NCBI GenBank assembly: GCA_903919125.1
Contig: CAIXGS010000050.1
Location: 1 to 55,070, forward strand
DNA length: 55,070 bases
DNA from: an uncultured Spartobacteria bacterium
GTDB lineage: Bacteria; Verrucomicrobiota; Verrucomicrobiia; Chthoniobacterales; Chthoniobacteraceae
Reading direction: 5' to 3'
Position numbers and translations under genes: made by a program. Below the pieces are notes generated by a model that saw only the letters and a program-made list of their open reading frames with translations, was not told the origin of the DNA and searched no databases. This document shows, one piece after another, positions 42,196-50,981 of this stretch; position 1 is the stretch's first letter; each line of letters opens with the position of its first letter.

Positions 42196-44016
42196 TTACG
42201 CCTCAATCTTCGCACCCGTGCGCTTGCGCAACCCCGCGTCGAGGATCTTTTTACGCAAGCGAAGGCTCTTGGGCGTAGCTTCAACGTATTCGTCAGAGCC
42301 GATGTACTCGATGCAGCGCTCCAAAGTCATCGTCAAAGGAGGAGCTAGAGAGATGCCCTTGCCGTCCCCTTGGGAACGCATGTTCGTGAGCTTCTTAGCT
42401 TTGCAAGGATTCACAGGCATGTCGTCGGCACGGGCGTTTTCGCCAATAATCATGCCTTCATAGATTTCTTCCTGTGGCCCAATGAACAAGCGGCCGCGCT
42501 CCTGAATAGTTTCTAGGGAGTAAGCAGTGCTCACGCCGCCTTCCATCGCCACAAGCACGCCGTTGCTGCGCGAAGGGATTTCACCTTTGTGCGGAGCGTA
42601 TTCCTTAAAGATATGCGACATGATGCCGTGACCCTTGGTGCAGTTCACCAAGTCGGTTTCAAATCCAATGAGGCCGCGGGTGGGGCCAACAGCTTCCACC
42701 GTTACCGTCACGGGAAGATGTTCCATGGAAATGATTTCTGCCTTACGCCCGGCCAGAGATTGAAGAATGTCTCCTAGGTTTTCCGTGGGCACTTCCACAT
42801 AAATGGACTCCATCGGCTCCAAAATTGATCCATCTTCGGCACGTTTAAAGATCACTTCCGGACGCGACACGAGGATTTCGAAACCTTCCCGGCGCATTTG
42901 CTCCACGAGAATGGCGATCTGCATTTCGCCTCGGGCTTTCACGTCAAAATGACCAGCCCGGTCCGTTTCGGCGACCTGAATGGAAACGTTGGTGCGAGAC
43001 TCTTTAATCAGCCGTTCGCCGACTTGGCGAGCGGTAAGCTGAGTGCCTTCACGACCAGCCAGGGGGCCGTCATTAATGCAGATTCCCATTGCGATGGTGG
43101 GAGGATCGATGTCCACGAAGGGAAGCGGATCACGCGCTTCGGAATCCGTGATGGTTTCACCGATGAACACGTCCTCAAAGCCGCAGACGCCGATGATGTC
43201 GCCCGCGCTGGCTTCTGGAAGATCCACTTTCGCAAGCCCTTGATGACCGAAAATCGCAGTAACTTTGCCCTTCTCCTTGCGGCCGTCGATATGAATACAC
43301 CAAACGACGTCGCCCTGTTTAATTTTCCCGGACACCATACGACCGTAAGCGATACGGCCCAGATGGTTAGAGTAGTCCAAGTTGGAAACAAGGAACTGCA
43401 AATAATCTACGCCGGAAGCTTGGGGCGGAGGGATGTGCTTAATGATGGATTCAAAAAGCGGCTCCATAGTAGAGCTCTCCTGATCGATTTCGAGCTTTGC
43501 GAAACCATCACGGGCAGAGGAGTAAACAACGGGGAAATCAAGCTGCTCGTCGGTGGCATTGAGCTCCAAGAAAAGCTGAAATACCATATCCAACACCTTG
43601 TGAGGACGGGCGTTATCGCGATCGATCTTGTTAATGACAACGATGGGTTTGGCTCCGGCTGCGAGGGCCTTTTTCAGCACGAACTTCGTCTGCGCCTGAG
43701 GGCCGTCGTGGGCGTCCACCACCAGCAACACCCCGTCGATCATCTTCATGATGCGCTCCACTTCGCCGCCGAAATCGGCGTGACCGGGAGTATCCACGAT
43801 GTTGACGTGATGATCCTTGTACCGGAAAGCGGCGTTCTTAGCGCGGATGGTAATCCCCTTCTCTCGTTCGAGATCCATCGAATCCATGATACGGATTTCG
43901 GAGGAAATGGCTTGGTTAGCCCGGAAAGTTCCAGATTGTTTAAGGAGCTGATCCACGAGCGTAGTTTTGCCGTGGTCAACGTGAGCGATGATAGCGATAT
44001 TGCGGATGTGGTCCAT
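42196..44016 (-). CDS. typA: Ribosome-binding GTPase TypA/BipA
   Basis: A 606-residue translational GTPase. The G1 motif AHVDHGKTT opens it, the switch-1 region [12 protein letters not shown] follows, G3 is DTPGHADF, and G4 is NKIDR. Two EF-G-like domains and the BipA-specific C-terminal domain follow. BipA binds the 70S ribosome and helps assembly and stress-related translation. The ATG 44016 was used because the 35 residues upstream in the open frame have no conserved sequence. A strong terminator lies downstream. Confidence 0.96.
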   Translation of the reverse strand: MDHIRNIAIIAHVDHGKTTLVDQLLKQSGTFRANQAISSEIRIMDSMDLEREKGITIRAKNAAFRYKDHHVNIVDTPGHADFGGEVERIMKMIDGVLLVVDAHDGPQAQTKFVLKKALAAGAKPIVVINKIDRDNARPHKVLDMVFQLFLELNATDEQLDFPVVYSSARDGFAKLEIDQESSTMEPLFESIIKHIPPPQASGVDYLQFLVSNLDYSNHLGRIAYGRMVSGKIKQGDVVWCIHIDGRKEKGKVTAIFGHQGLAKVDLPEASAGDIIGVCGFEDVFIGETITDSEARDPLPFVDIDPPTIAMGICINDGPLAGREGTQLTARQVGERLIKESRTNVSIQVAETDRAGHFDVKARGEMQIAILVEQMRREGFEILVSRPEVIFKRAEDGSILEPMESIYVEVPTENLGDILQSLAGRKAEIISMEHLPVTVTVEAVGPTRGLIGFETDLVNCTKGHGIMSHIFKEYAPHKGEIPSRSNGVLVAMEGGVSTAYSLETIQERGRLFIGPQEEIYEGMIIGENARADDMPVNPCKAKKLTNMRSQGDGKGISLAPPLTMTLERCIEYIGSDEYVEATPKSLRLRKKILDAGLRKRTGAKIEA

Positions 44017-44363
44017 GATGCAGCGATTGAGCGGCGAAGCACGGGGCAACGCCTCCCTTACGAGAGAACTAGGACGATCTGTCGTCCACGCTCCTCCGAA
44101 ACGGGCCGCGTAACATGCCACTCTAAACAGGAGGACGCAAGGCAGGAGGTGCTTTTAGCGAACTTGTCACTTTCGGCGACTTCGTGACGTCAGCGGAGGT
44201 GAGGGCCGAGCTGTCCTGTGTCAGCAGAATTGCGACGGGCACGACTCGAATACAAACCACTCATTTCCATTTACTTCGCCCAAAAATAGAGACCGAACGC
44301 CTACCTCGAAACGCGCCGAGGAGCGCGAGATGACACAGGGCCTCGTTCCCAGCCACACAATTC
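44017..44363 (-). other. 347-bp intergenic region upstream of typA
   Basis: No gene is supported. It separates the ABC-F gene from typA, both leftward, and should hold the typA promoter and leader. The plus strand has two purine-rich AGGAGG-like stretches near 44127-44146 without a start codon close by. Nothing further is seen. Confidence 0.4.
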
Positions 44364-45974
44364 CTATTTAGCCGTCAGCGCAGCACGCTCATTCCCGAAG
44401 CCGCCTGTTTTTTCCAGGAAATAGTCATACCCGCCGGGGTACGGAGTCACCGTGCCATCGTTAACATGGAGCACCTTGGTGGCGAGTTTACGAATAAAGT
44501 GCACATCGTGGGAGATGAACACCAACGTTCCTTCGTAATGCTGTAACGCAAGGATCAGAGATTCCACAGTGTGAATGTCCAAATGCGTGGTGGGTTCGTC
44601 CATCAAAAGCAAATTGGGCGGGTCCACCAGAAACTTGATAAGGTTCAACCGCGTTTTTTCGCCCCCGCTGAGCACTCCGGTTTTCTTGTAAATGTCGTCC
44701 TTGCGAAACAGGAAGCTGCCGAGGATGCCGCGCGCCTCGTTCTCGGCGAGGGTGGGAGCGGCGTCCATGACTTCTTGGAGGACGTTTTTATTTGCGTCCA
44801 AAGTCGCAGCGCGGTGCTGGCTGAAGTAACCGATTTTGACATTCAAACCGAATTTGCGCTCGCCCTTCTGGAAGTCCAAAACGTTCGCAAGCATCTTAAG
44901 CAGCGTACTTTTGCCTGATCCGTTGGGGCCCACAAGCACGGTACGTTCGTCACGCTCCACATCCAAACTCATCCCCTGATAAACGGGACGATCTCCGTAA
45001 GCCATGTGGATGTCGCTTAAAGACACGACTTTGGAGCCGCTGCGCAGAGGTTGAGGAATGATGAAACGAAAAGGTTTTTTGGGCGGAACGGGCTTTTCCA
45101 CCAACTCCATGCGTTCGATCTGCTTGAGCTTGCTCATGGCTTGGGACGCCTTGGAGGCGACCTGCCGGAAGCGATCATAAAACTCCCGTAACGCGCTGAT
45201 TTCCTTTTGTTGGTTTTTGTAGGCGGTGTTCTGGCGCTCGTAAGCCTCCTCGCGCTGTTCGAGGAAGGCGGCGTAGTTCCCCTTCCATTCGAGCAATTTG
45301 CGCTCTGAAATTTCGAATACGTTTTCGACGACCTCGTCCATGAACTGACGATCGTGCGAGATCAAAAGCACTGCGCCGGAGTAAGATTCGAGATAAATCT
45401 GCAACCAAATTAGGGAAACCAGATCAAGATGGTTCGTGGGCTCATCGAGCATCAGCAGGTCGGGTTCCATCACCAAAAGTCGGGCGAGATGAGCGCGCAT
45501 GACCCAACCGCCGCTCATGGTGCGAGCTGGGCGATCATAATCGGCGTCGCGATAGCCGAGGCCGGCGAGCATCTTTTTCGCCTTGGCGTCCACCTTGGGA
45601 TTCGTGAGCGCCTCGTATTTGGCGTGCGCCTCCAGGTAAGCGGGGCCGTCGACGTCCCCAGTCGCCTCTAATTCACGCAGCTTCTTTTCCAGCACGGGAA
45701 CCTCCGTGGCGCGCCCGGTGGCAATATCCAGAACCGACTCATCACCAATGGCCTCCGCTTCTTGAGGAAGAAAACCCACCATCGTCCAGGGATCCCGCTC
45801 CACGGTGCCTGCGTCGGCATCGTCCTTGCCGAGAATAATGGAAAATAAGGTGGTTTTACCGGCGCCATTAGGACCAACCAAGGCGACACGTTCGCCGTAG
45901 TTGATTTGCATTGAAGCATTTTCAAACAGCGTATTGCCCCCGTGGGACTTCTTCAAATTGCGGATCGTTAGCAT
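44364..45974 (-). CDS. ABC-F ATPase (YheS/Uup-like)
   Basis: A 536-residue protein with two ABC ATPase domains and no membrane part. Domain 1: Walker A GPNGAGKTT (34-42), signature MSGGWVMR, Walker B LLMLDEPTNHLD. Domain 2: Walker A GPNGSGKST, signature LSGGEKTRLN, Walker B LLLMDEPTTHLD. A charged linker (about 240-310) joins them, as in the ABC-F group. The layout is closest, from memory, to YheS-like proteins. ABC-F factors work at the ribosomal E site and resolve stalled translation or give antibiotic protection. It precedes typA in the same direction, another ribosome factor. Confidence 0.94.
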   Translation of the reverse strand: MLTIRNLKKSHGGNTLFENASMQINYGERVALVGPNGAGKTTLFSIILGKDDADAGTVERDPWTMVGFLPQEAEAIGDESVLDIATGRATEVPVLEKKLRELEATGDVDGPAYLEAHAKYEALTNPKVDAKAKKMLAGLGYRDADYDRPARTMSGGWVMRAHLARLLVMEPDLLMLDEPTNHLDLVSLIWLQIYLESYSGAVLLISHDRQFMDEVVENVFEISERKLLEWKGNYAAFLEQREEAYERQNTAYKNQQKEISALREFYDRFRQVASKASQAMSKLKQIERMELVEKPVPPKKPFRFIIPQPLRSGSKVVSLSDIHMAYGDRPVYQGMSLDVERDERTVLVGPNGSGKSTLLKMLANVLDFQKGERKFGLNVKIGYFSQHRAATLDANKNVLQEVMDAAPTLAENEARGILGSFLFRKDDIYKKTGVLSGGEKTRLNLIKFLVDPPNLLLMDEPTTHLDIHTVESLILALQHYEGTLVFISHDVHFIRKLATKVLHVNDGTVTPYPGGYDYFLEKTGGFGNERAALTAK

Positions 45975-46128
45975 GAGCGAGGCGAGAATATCGGTGGAAC
46001 CCGCCCGATTTTCAACCGCAACCGCTCGCCCTCACCAATTCCGAGCGCGCAATTCCAGAACACCAACCTCACACAAAAGACGTTTTGCGCTTTCGACCAC
46101 GGCGCAAATCCCATCACACTAAAGCCCC

Positions 46129-47367
46129 ATGAGCGCTCCCGTCATCATTGTAGGCGCTGGCATCGCCGGTCTCGCTTGCGCCCGCACACTCCACCGCGCG
46201 GGGCGCTCTTTCCAGCTCTTCGAAGCCGACTCCCAACCCGGTGGGAGGGTGCGTACTGACCTCACTGAGGATGGATTCCGACTGGATCGCGGCTTTCAAG
46301 TGCTGCTAACAGCTTACCCCGAAGTCCGGCGCCAAATTGACACGAAACGCCTCCAACTGCGCGCGTTTCGTTCCGGAGCAGTCATCCGGCTGCCAGACGG
46401 CAAAGAGACGATGTTACGCGATCCGTTGCGAGATCCACTTGGAGTGCTTGCAGCGTTGCGCGCACCCATAGGAACGCTGCAGGACAAACTGCGTTTGGGC
46501 GCTTTGGTCGCTGGGGTCCTCGGTCGCGAGCCAGACGCGCTTTTGAGAGAGGAACCAATTAGCACGCTGAATTTTCTGCGGCGGCACGGTTGGAGTGAGG
46601 AAATTATCGCGCGTTTTTTTGTGCCTTTTTTTGGGGGAGTTTTTTTGGATCGAACACTTAGCGGCCCAGCAGGCTTTTTCAAATTTGTGTTCCAGCAATT
46701 TGTGTTGGGCCGTGCGGTTTTGCCGGCACTCGGAATGCAACGGTTACCGGAGCAGTTGGCGGCGGCTTTACCAAAAGAAAGCGTGCACCTGGGAGTGCCG
46801 GTTTCGTCGGTGAGTTCTGGCGGCGTTCGCTTTGGCAATGGGCAGTTCACGGAAGGCTCCCATGTCGTATTGGCTGTCGATGGGAAAAACGCGAATCGGT
46901 TACTCCCATCCCATCCCGCACCGGACGGGTGGCGCAAAACGACCTGTCTTTATTTTGCCGCCGCGCAATCCCCGGGCAAGGGCGACGGCTATTTGCGCCT
47001 CAACGCCAGAGCGGATTCGGTGGTTCACAACGTCTGCTTTCCCTCCGACATCGCGCCGGAATACGCACCGAGAGGCAGCGCGCTGGTCTCCGCCAGCGTC
47101 CACGGCGAACACGGACTGGATGAGGAGACTCTTCTCGAAAAAGTGCGTTTGGATTTAGCCGAGTGGTTTGGAGAAGCGGCAACGGAATGGAGACACTTGC
47201 GCAATTACGAGATTCCTTTTGCGTTGCCCACCGGCCCGCAGACACCGCCTGCTGTACGCCTATACGAGGGCGTTTATGTGTGCGGCGACCACACCGCTTA
47301 CCCTTCTCTGAACGCGGCACTCGCCACGGGGCGACTCACAGCCGAAGCCATTTTGCTCAAAAACTAA
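46129..47367 (+). CDS. FAD-dependent amine-oxidase-like protein
   Basis: A 412-residue flavoprotein. The FAD motif VGAGIAGLACARTLHRAG (8-25) and FEADSQPGGRV follow the Amino_oxidase/protoporphyrinogen oxidase pattern, and the C-terminal VYVCGDHTAYPSLNAALATGR is the second FAD motif. It resembles phytoene-desaturase-like and spermine-oxidase-like enzymes. The substrate cannot be read. No signal peptide is seen, so the enzyme is cytoplasmic. Confidence 0.9.
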   Translation: MSAPVIIVGAGIAGLACARTLHRAGRSFQLFEADSQPGGRVRTDLTEDGFRLDRGFQVLLTAYPEVRRQIDTKRLQLRAFRSGAVIRLPDGKETMLRDPLRDPLGVLAALRAPIGTLQDKLRLGALVAGVLGREPDALLREEPISTLNFLRRHGWSEEIIARFFVPFFGGVFLDRTLSGPAGFFKFVFQQFVLGRAVLPALGMQRLPEQLAAALPKESVHLGVPVSSVSSGGVRFGNGQFTEGSHVVLAVDGKNANRLLPSHPAPDGWRKTTCLYFAAAQSPGKGDGYLRLNARADSVVHNVCFPSDIAPEYAPRGSALVSASVHGEHGLDEETLLEKVRLDLAEWFGEAATEWRHLRNYEIPFALPTGPQTPPAVRLYEGVYVCGDHTAYPSLNAALATGRLTAEAILLKN

Positions 47368-47433
47368 CTAAACAACGCCACCCTTCCTTGCTTGAATCTG
47401 GACAGTCGCCTTTTTGTACAGAACGCTCTTTTT

Positions 47434-48717
47434 ATGAAACTCCCCCCGAATCTTTCAAAACCATTTCGCAAATTTTGCGCAGCGTTTCTCGCCCTTTCTC
47501 CCGCTCTTACTGTCGGAGCCGCGCCCTCTGGAGGCCCCGATTGGACAGAGTTTCGCGGCTCGCATTGCAACGGCATTTCTGAGGCGAAAAACGTCCCCTT
47601 GAACTGGAGCCTCGAAAAAGGTGTGGCGTGGAACGTCGAAATTCCGGGTAAGGGATGGTCTTCGCCGGTACTGAGCGAGGGACGAATTTATCTCACCAGC
47701 GCCGTGCCCGATGCTGCGGGCGACATCACATTGAACGCGCTGTGCATCGATCAGGCAACGGGCAACCTTGTTTGGAACAAGGAAGTGCTCCGGCCAGAAG
47801 CGGGTGAGGCGGCGAAAATGCACCGCAAAAACACCGCTGCCAGCCCTACGGCCTTGGTGAAGGACGGCCGCATTTACGTGCATTTCGGCCACATGGGCAC
47901 CGCCGCGTTGGATCTCGCTGGGAACATTCTTTGGACGCAGACCGAGCTCAAATACACTCCTGTACACGGCACAGGTGGCTCCCCCGCAATTATTAACGAC
48001 ATGCTAGTCTTTAGCGCGGATGGCAAAGCCGATCCGTTCGTCGCCGCGCTCGACCTTAAAACCGGTGTTTTGCGTTGGAAAACCGACCGCCAATCGCCTG
48101 CTAAAAAGCAGTTTGCATTCTCCACCCCTCAAGAGATTTGGGTGGATGGAGTGCAACAGATCATCAGCGCGGGTCCCGGTTTCGTAGGGGCTTACGCTCC
48201 GAAGGACGGGCAAGAGCTTTGGAAAGTCGCTTATGGAGAAGGCTATTCCGTGGTGCCACGGCCGGTGTTCGCCCACGGTCTTCTTTATTTAAGTTCAGGA
48301 TTCGACGCCGCCACTCTCTATGCGATTCGCCCAGCGGGAGCCAAAGGTGATGCCACGGAAAGCAACGTCGCGTGGACGCTCAAGAAGGGCGCGCCACACA
48401 CGCCCTCGGTGGTCGTCGTGGAGAACTTACTTTTCTGCGTGTCCGACGCTGGCATCGCCTCCTGTGTGGATGCGCTCACCGGTGAAGTGGCTTGGAGCGA
48501 GCGTTTAGCGGGCAACTTTTCCGCGTCCCCCATTGTCTCCGAGGGTAAGATTTATTTTCAAAACGAAACGGGAAGTACGTTTGTCGTGCGGGCGGCCAAC
48601 ACGTTTGAATTGCTCGCCACCAATGAGCTCAACGAACGCACACTTGCCTCGCCAGCTCCGGCGGACGGCGCGTTGTTTGTGCGCACAGAAACGCATCTTC
48701 TAAAGCTAACGCAGTAA
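47434..48717 (+). CDS. PQQ-type beta-propeller secreted protein (BamB-like)
   Basis: A 427-residue protein. A signal peptide (about 8-30, FRKFCAAFLALSPALTVGA) precedes a beta-propeller of PQQ-like blades with repeated Trp motifs (PDWTEFRG, NLVWNKEV, GVLRWKTD, ELWKVAYG, EVAWSERL). The start is ATG 47434; the upstream TTG adds residues without a signal character. BamB and related planctomycete/verrucomicrobial propellers share this fold. No catalytic PQQ-binding residues are clear, so a scaffold or assembly role is more likely than a dehydrogenase. Confidence 0.88.
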   Translation: MKLPPNLSKPFRKFCAAFLALSPALTVGAAPSGGPDWTEFRGSHCNGISEAKNVPLNWSLEKGVAWNVEIPGKGWSSPVLSEGRIYLTSAVPDAAGDITLNALCIDQATGNLVWNKEVLRPEAGEAAKMHRKNTAASPTALVKDGRIYVHFGHMGTAALDLAGNILWTQTELKYTPVHGTGGSPAIINDMLVFSADGKADPFVAALDLKTGVLRWKTDRQSPAKKQFAFSTPQEIWVDGVQQIISAGPGFVGAYAPKDGQELWKVAYGEGYSVVPRPVFAHGLLYLSSGFDAATLYAIRPAGAKGDATESNVAWTLKKGAPHTPSVVVVENLLFCVSDAGIASCVDALTGEVAWSERLAGNFSASPIVSEGKIYFQNETGSTFVVRAANTFELLATNELNERTLASPAPADGALFVRTETHLLKLTQ

Positions 48718-48737
48718 GCGGAAGCCTCGCTTCACCG

Positions 48738-50942
48738 ATGGACCCGCTTTTTTCAGAATTCGAGTCACTCCTTTTAAAGCTGGCGCACAGTCAGGCTTCG
48801 GATCTGTTTCTGGGCGAGGGCCGTGTTCCCTCCTGCAGACTCGACGGCGAGATCCAAACACTGACCGGACCGGCTTCGAGTCGAGAGTTTATCGAGGTGG
48901 CCCTGCGTACAGTGTTGCGGCCCGAGCAGTATGATCTCTTTACCAAAGAGGGAGATATCGACGCGGGATTTACCCACCCAGTCGCGGGACGCTTCCGATT
49001 AAATGCGCATTTGCACCGCAGACGCCCGGCCATGGTGCTGCGGAAAGTGCCTTCGGGCGCGTTGAGCTTTGAAGAGCTTTCACTGCCGGAAAGTCTCAAA
49101 CACTTTGCACAACTCCGGCATGGCTTAATTTTGGTGACGGGTGCCACGGGCTCTGGAAAATCGACGACCCTGGCGGCGATGGTTCACTACATTAACGCCA
49201 ATTTTGCCCGACACATCGTCACCATCGAAGATCCCGTGGAATTCGTGCACGAGGACCTCCGCTCCTTAGTGACCCAACGCGAAGTTGGCAGAGATACGCG
49301 AGATTTCCCAACCGCCTTGCGCCATGTGCTGCGAGAAAGTCCAGATGTCATCGTGCTGGGTGAAATGCGGGACGAAGAAAGCGTTACGGTTGCGATAGCG
49401 GCGGCCCTGACCGGCCATCTCGTAATTTCCACGTTGCACACCGTGGATGCCGCGCAGACGTTGCAGTGTATTCTGGGCTTTTTTCCAGAACACACCCGCG
49501 CACAGGCGCAACAGGATTTGTCGCTTTGTCTGGAGGCCGTGGTTTCCCAACGTCTACTGCCGCTGGCCTCTGGCACGGGCCGGATCGCCGCAGTAGAAGT
49601 GCTCACGATCACTCCGGCGGTGCGGCGTTTGGTGCATGAAGGACGGACCGAAGAGATTCCCGAACTGCTCGGTGCCGGTCTCTATTCCTTCAACCAAGCG
49701 CTGGTGGAGCTCTTCAAAACAGGACGCATCTCTTTGGAAACTGGGCTGCAATACGCTCCGGATGCGGAAGATTTTCTACTTAAAGCGCAAGGGATGGAGC
49801 GGGGTTCCATCGCATTTCTCCCAAAACAGGACGAGCTGTCCGTGGCCGGAAAGTTAGACATGCGTAGTCTCCTGCATTCGGCCAAACGCCATGGCGCAAG
49901 CGACCTTCATCTGGCAGCAGGAACCTGTCCGATGCTCCGAATACAAGGTAGGCTCTGTCCGCTGGACACCCAACAGCTCACAGCCACAGACGTGCGTCAC
50001 CTTTTATTGAGCCTTCTAAACCACGCCCAGAAAGAGCGTTTTGAACTCGAAAAGGAACTGGATTTCGCTATCTCCCTTCCCGACGGCGTTCGGTTACGGA
50101 TCAACGCGCATTACCAACGCCAAACCGTGGCCGTTTCCATCCGCCTGATCCCCAATAAGCTGCCGCCCATCGAAAGCCTCGGGCTCCCCGCTGCCGTGCG
50201 CAATCTGGCTCAAGCCTCCCAAGGACTGGTTCTGATCACGGGCCCCACAGGCAGCGGCAAAAGCACGACGCTGGCGACGTTGATAGATTGCGTCAATTCC
50301 ACGCGCAACTGCCGCATCATCACGGTCGAGGACCCCATCGAGTTCATTCATACCAATCGCTTGGCGACTGTTGAACAACGGGAGGTTGGCGCGGATACCA
50401 AGAGTTTTGCTGACGCTCTAAAATACGTCCTGCGCCAGGATCCAGACATCATCCTTGTCGGGGAAATGCGCGACACCGAGACCATTCAGGCCGCACTAAC
50501 TGCTGCAGAAACGGGCCATCTCGTTTTGGCCACACTCCACACCAACGACGCCCCCCAAGCGGTGGAACGCATCATCGACGTGTTCCCATCGTACCAACAA
50601 AATCAGGTCCGCGCCCAGCTAGCCTCCGCCTTACTCGCTGTGGTTTCCCAGCGCTTGATCCCCACAAAAGAGGAAGGCTCGCGTGCGGCAGCTTTCGAAA
50701 TACTTTTGGCCAGCAGCGCGGTGCGCACTCTGATTCGAGAAAGCAAGACGCACCAGATGGTTGCCGCCATCGAGATGGGATTGCGTGAGGGCATGCAAAC
50801 CTTGGACCGTTCGCTTGAGACCCTTGTGCGGGAGGGCAGAATTACAATGGAAGAGGCTAGCCGCCACATGCGCAATGCGGACTGGAGCCGACAATACCAC
50901 GCAGAAAGTCTAGCACAGGAGGAACACTCCACTCTAGGCTGA
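48738..50942 (+). CDS. pilT: Tandem PilT/PilU-type pilus retraction ATPase in one chain
   Basis: A 734-residue protein made of two PilT-like ATPases. The first (about 1-365): ASDLF segment, Walker A GATGSGKSTT (135-144), TIEDPVEFVHED (Asp box), IVLGEMRDEES (Walker B) and GHLVISTLHTVD (His box). The second (about 370-734): ASDLHLAAG, Walker A GPTGSGKSTT (502-511), TVEDPIEFIHTN, ILVGEMRDTET and GHLVLATLHTND. The second half matches PilT closely, keeping SAVRTLIRE; the first has PAVRRLVHE at that site and resembles PilU. PilT and PilU pull in type IV pili. In most bacteria they are separate genes; here one chain holds both. Confidence 0.92.
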   Translation: MDPLFSEFESLLLKLAHSQASDLFLGEGRVPSCRLDGEIQTLTGPASSREFIEVALRTVLRPEQYDLFTKEGDIDAGFTHPVAGRFRLNAHLHRRRPAMVLRKVPSGALSFEELSLPESLKHFAQLRHGLILVTGATGSGKSTTLAAMVHYINANFARHIVTIEDPVEFVHEDLRSLVTQREVGRDTRDFPTALRHVLRESPDVIVLGEMRDEESVTVAIAAALTGHLVISTLHTVDAAQTLQCILGFFPEHTRAQAQQDLSLCLEAVVSQRLLPLASGTGRIAAVEVLTITPAVRRLVHEGRTEEIPELLGAGLYSFNQALVELFKTGRISLETGLQYAPDAEDFLLKAQGMERGSIAFLPKQDELSVAGKLDMRSLLHSAKRHGASDLHLAAGTCPMLRIQGRLCPLDTQQLTATDVRHLLLSLLNHAQKERFELEKELDFAISLPDGVRLRINAHYQRQTVAVSIRLIPNKLPPIESLGLPAAVRNLAQASQGLVLITGPTGSGKSTTLATLIDCVNSTRNCRIITVEDPIEFIHTNRLATVEQREVGADTKSFADALKYVLRQDPDIILVGEMRDTETIQAALTAAETGHLVLATLHTNDAPQAVERIIDVFPSYQQNQVRAQLASALLAVVSQRLIPTKEEGSRAAAFEILLASSAVRTLIRESKTHQMVAAIEMGLREGMQTLDRSLETLVREGRITMEEASRHMRNADWSRQYHAESLAQEEHSTLG

Positions 50943-50981
50943 CCCAGCATCCCAACTTAGGAACGCGTTTGGGGGCAAAGA

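Noticed and set aside
42898-44187. A 429-codon plus-strand open frame inside typA
   Set aside because: Antisense shadow of a universally conserved GTPase, without a ribosome site or recognisable domains.
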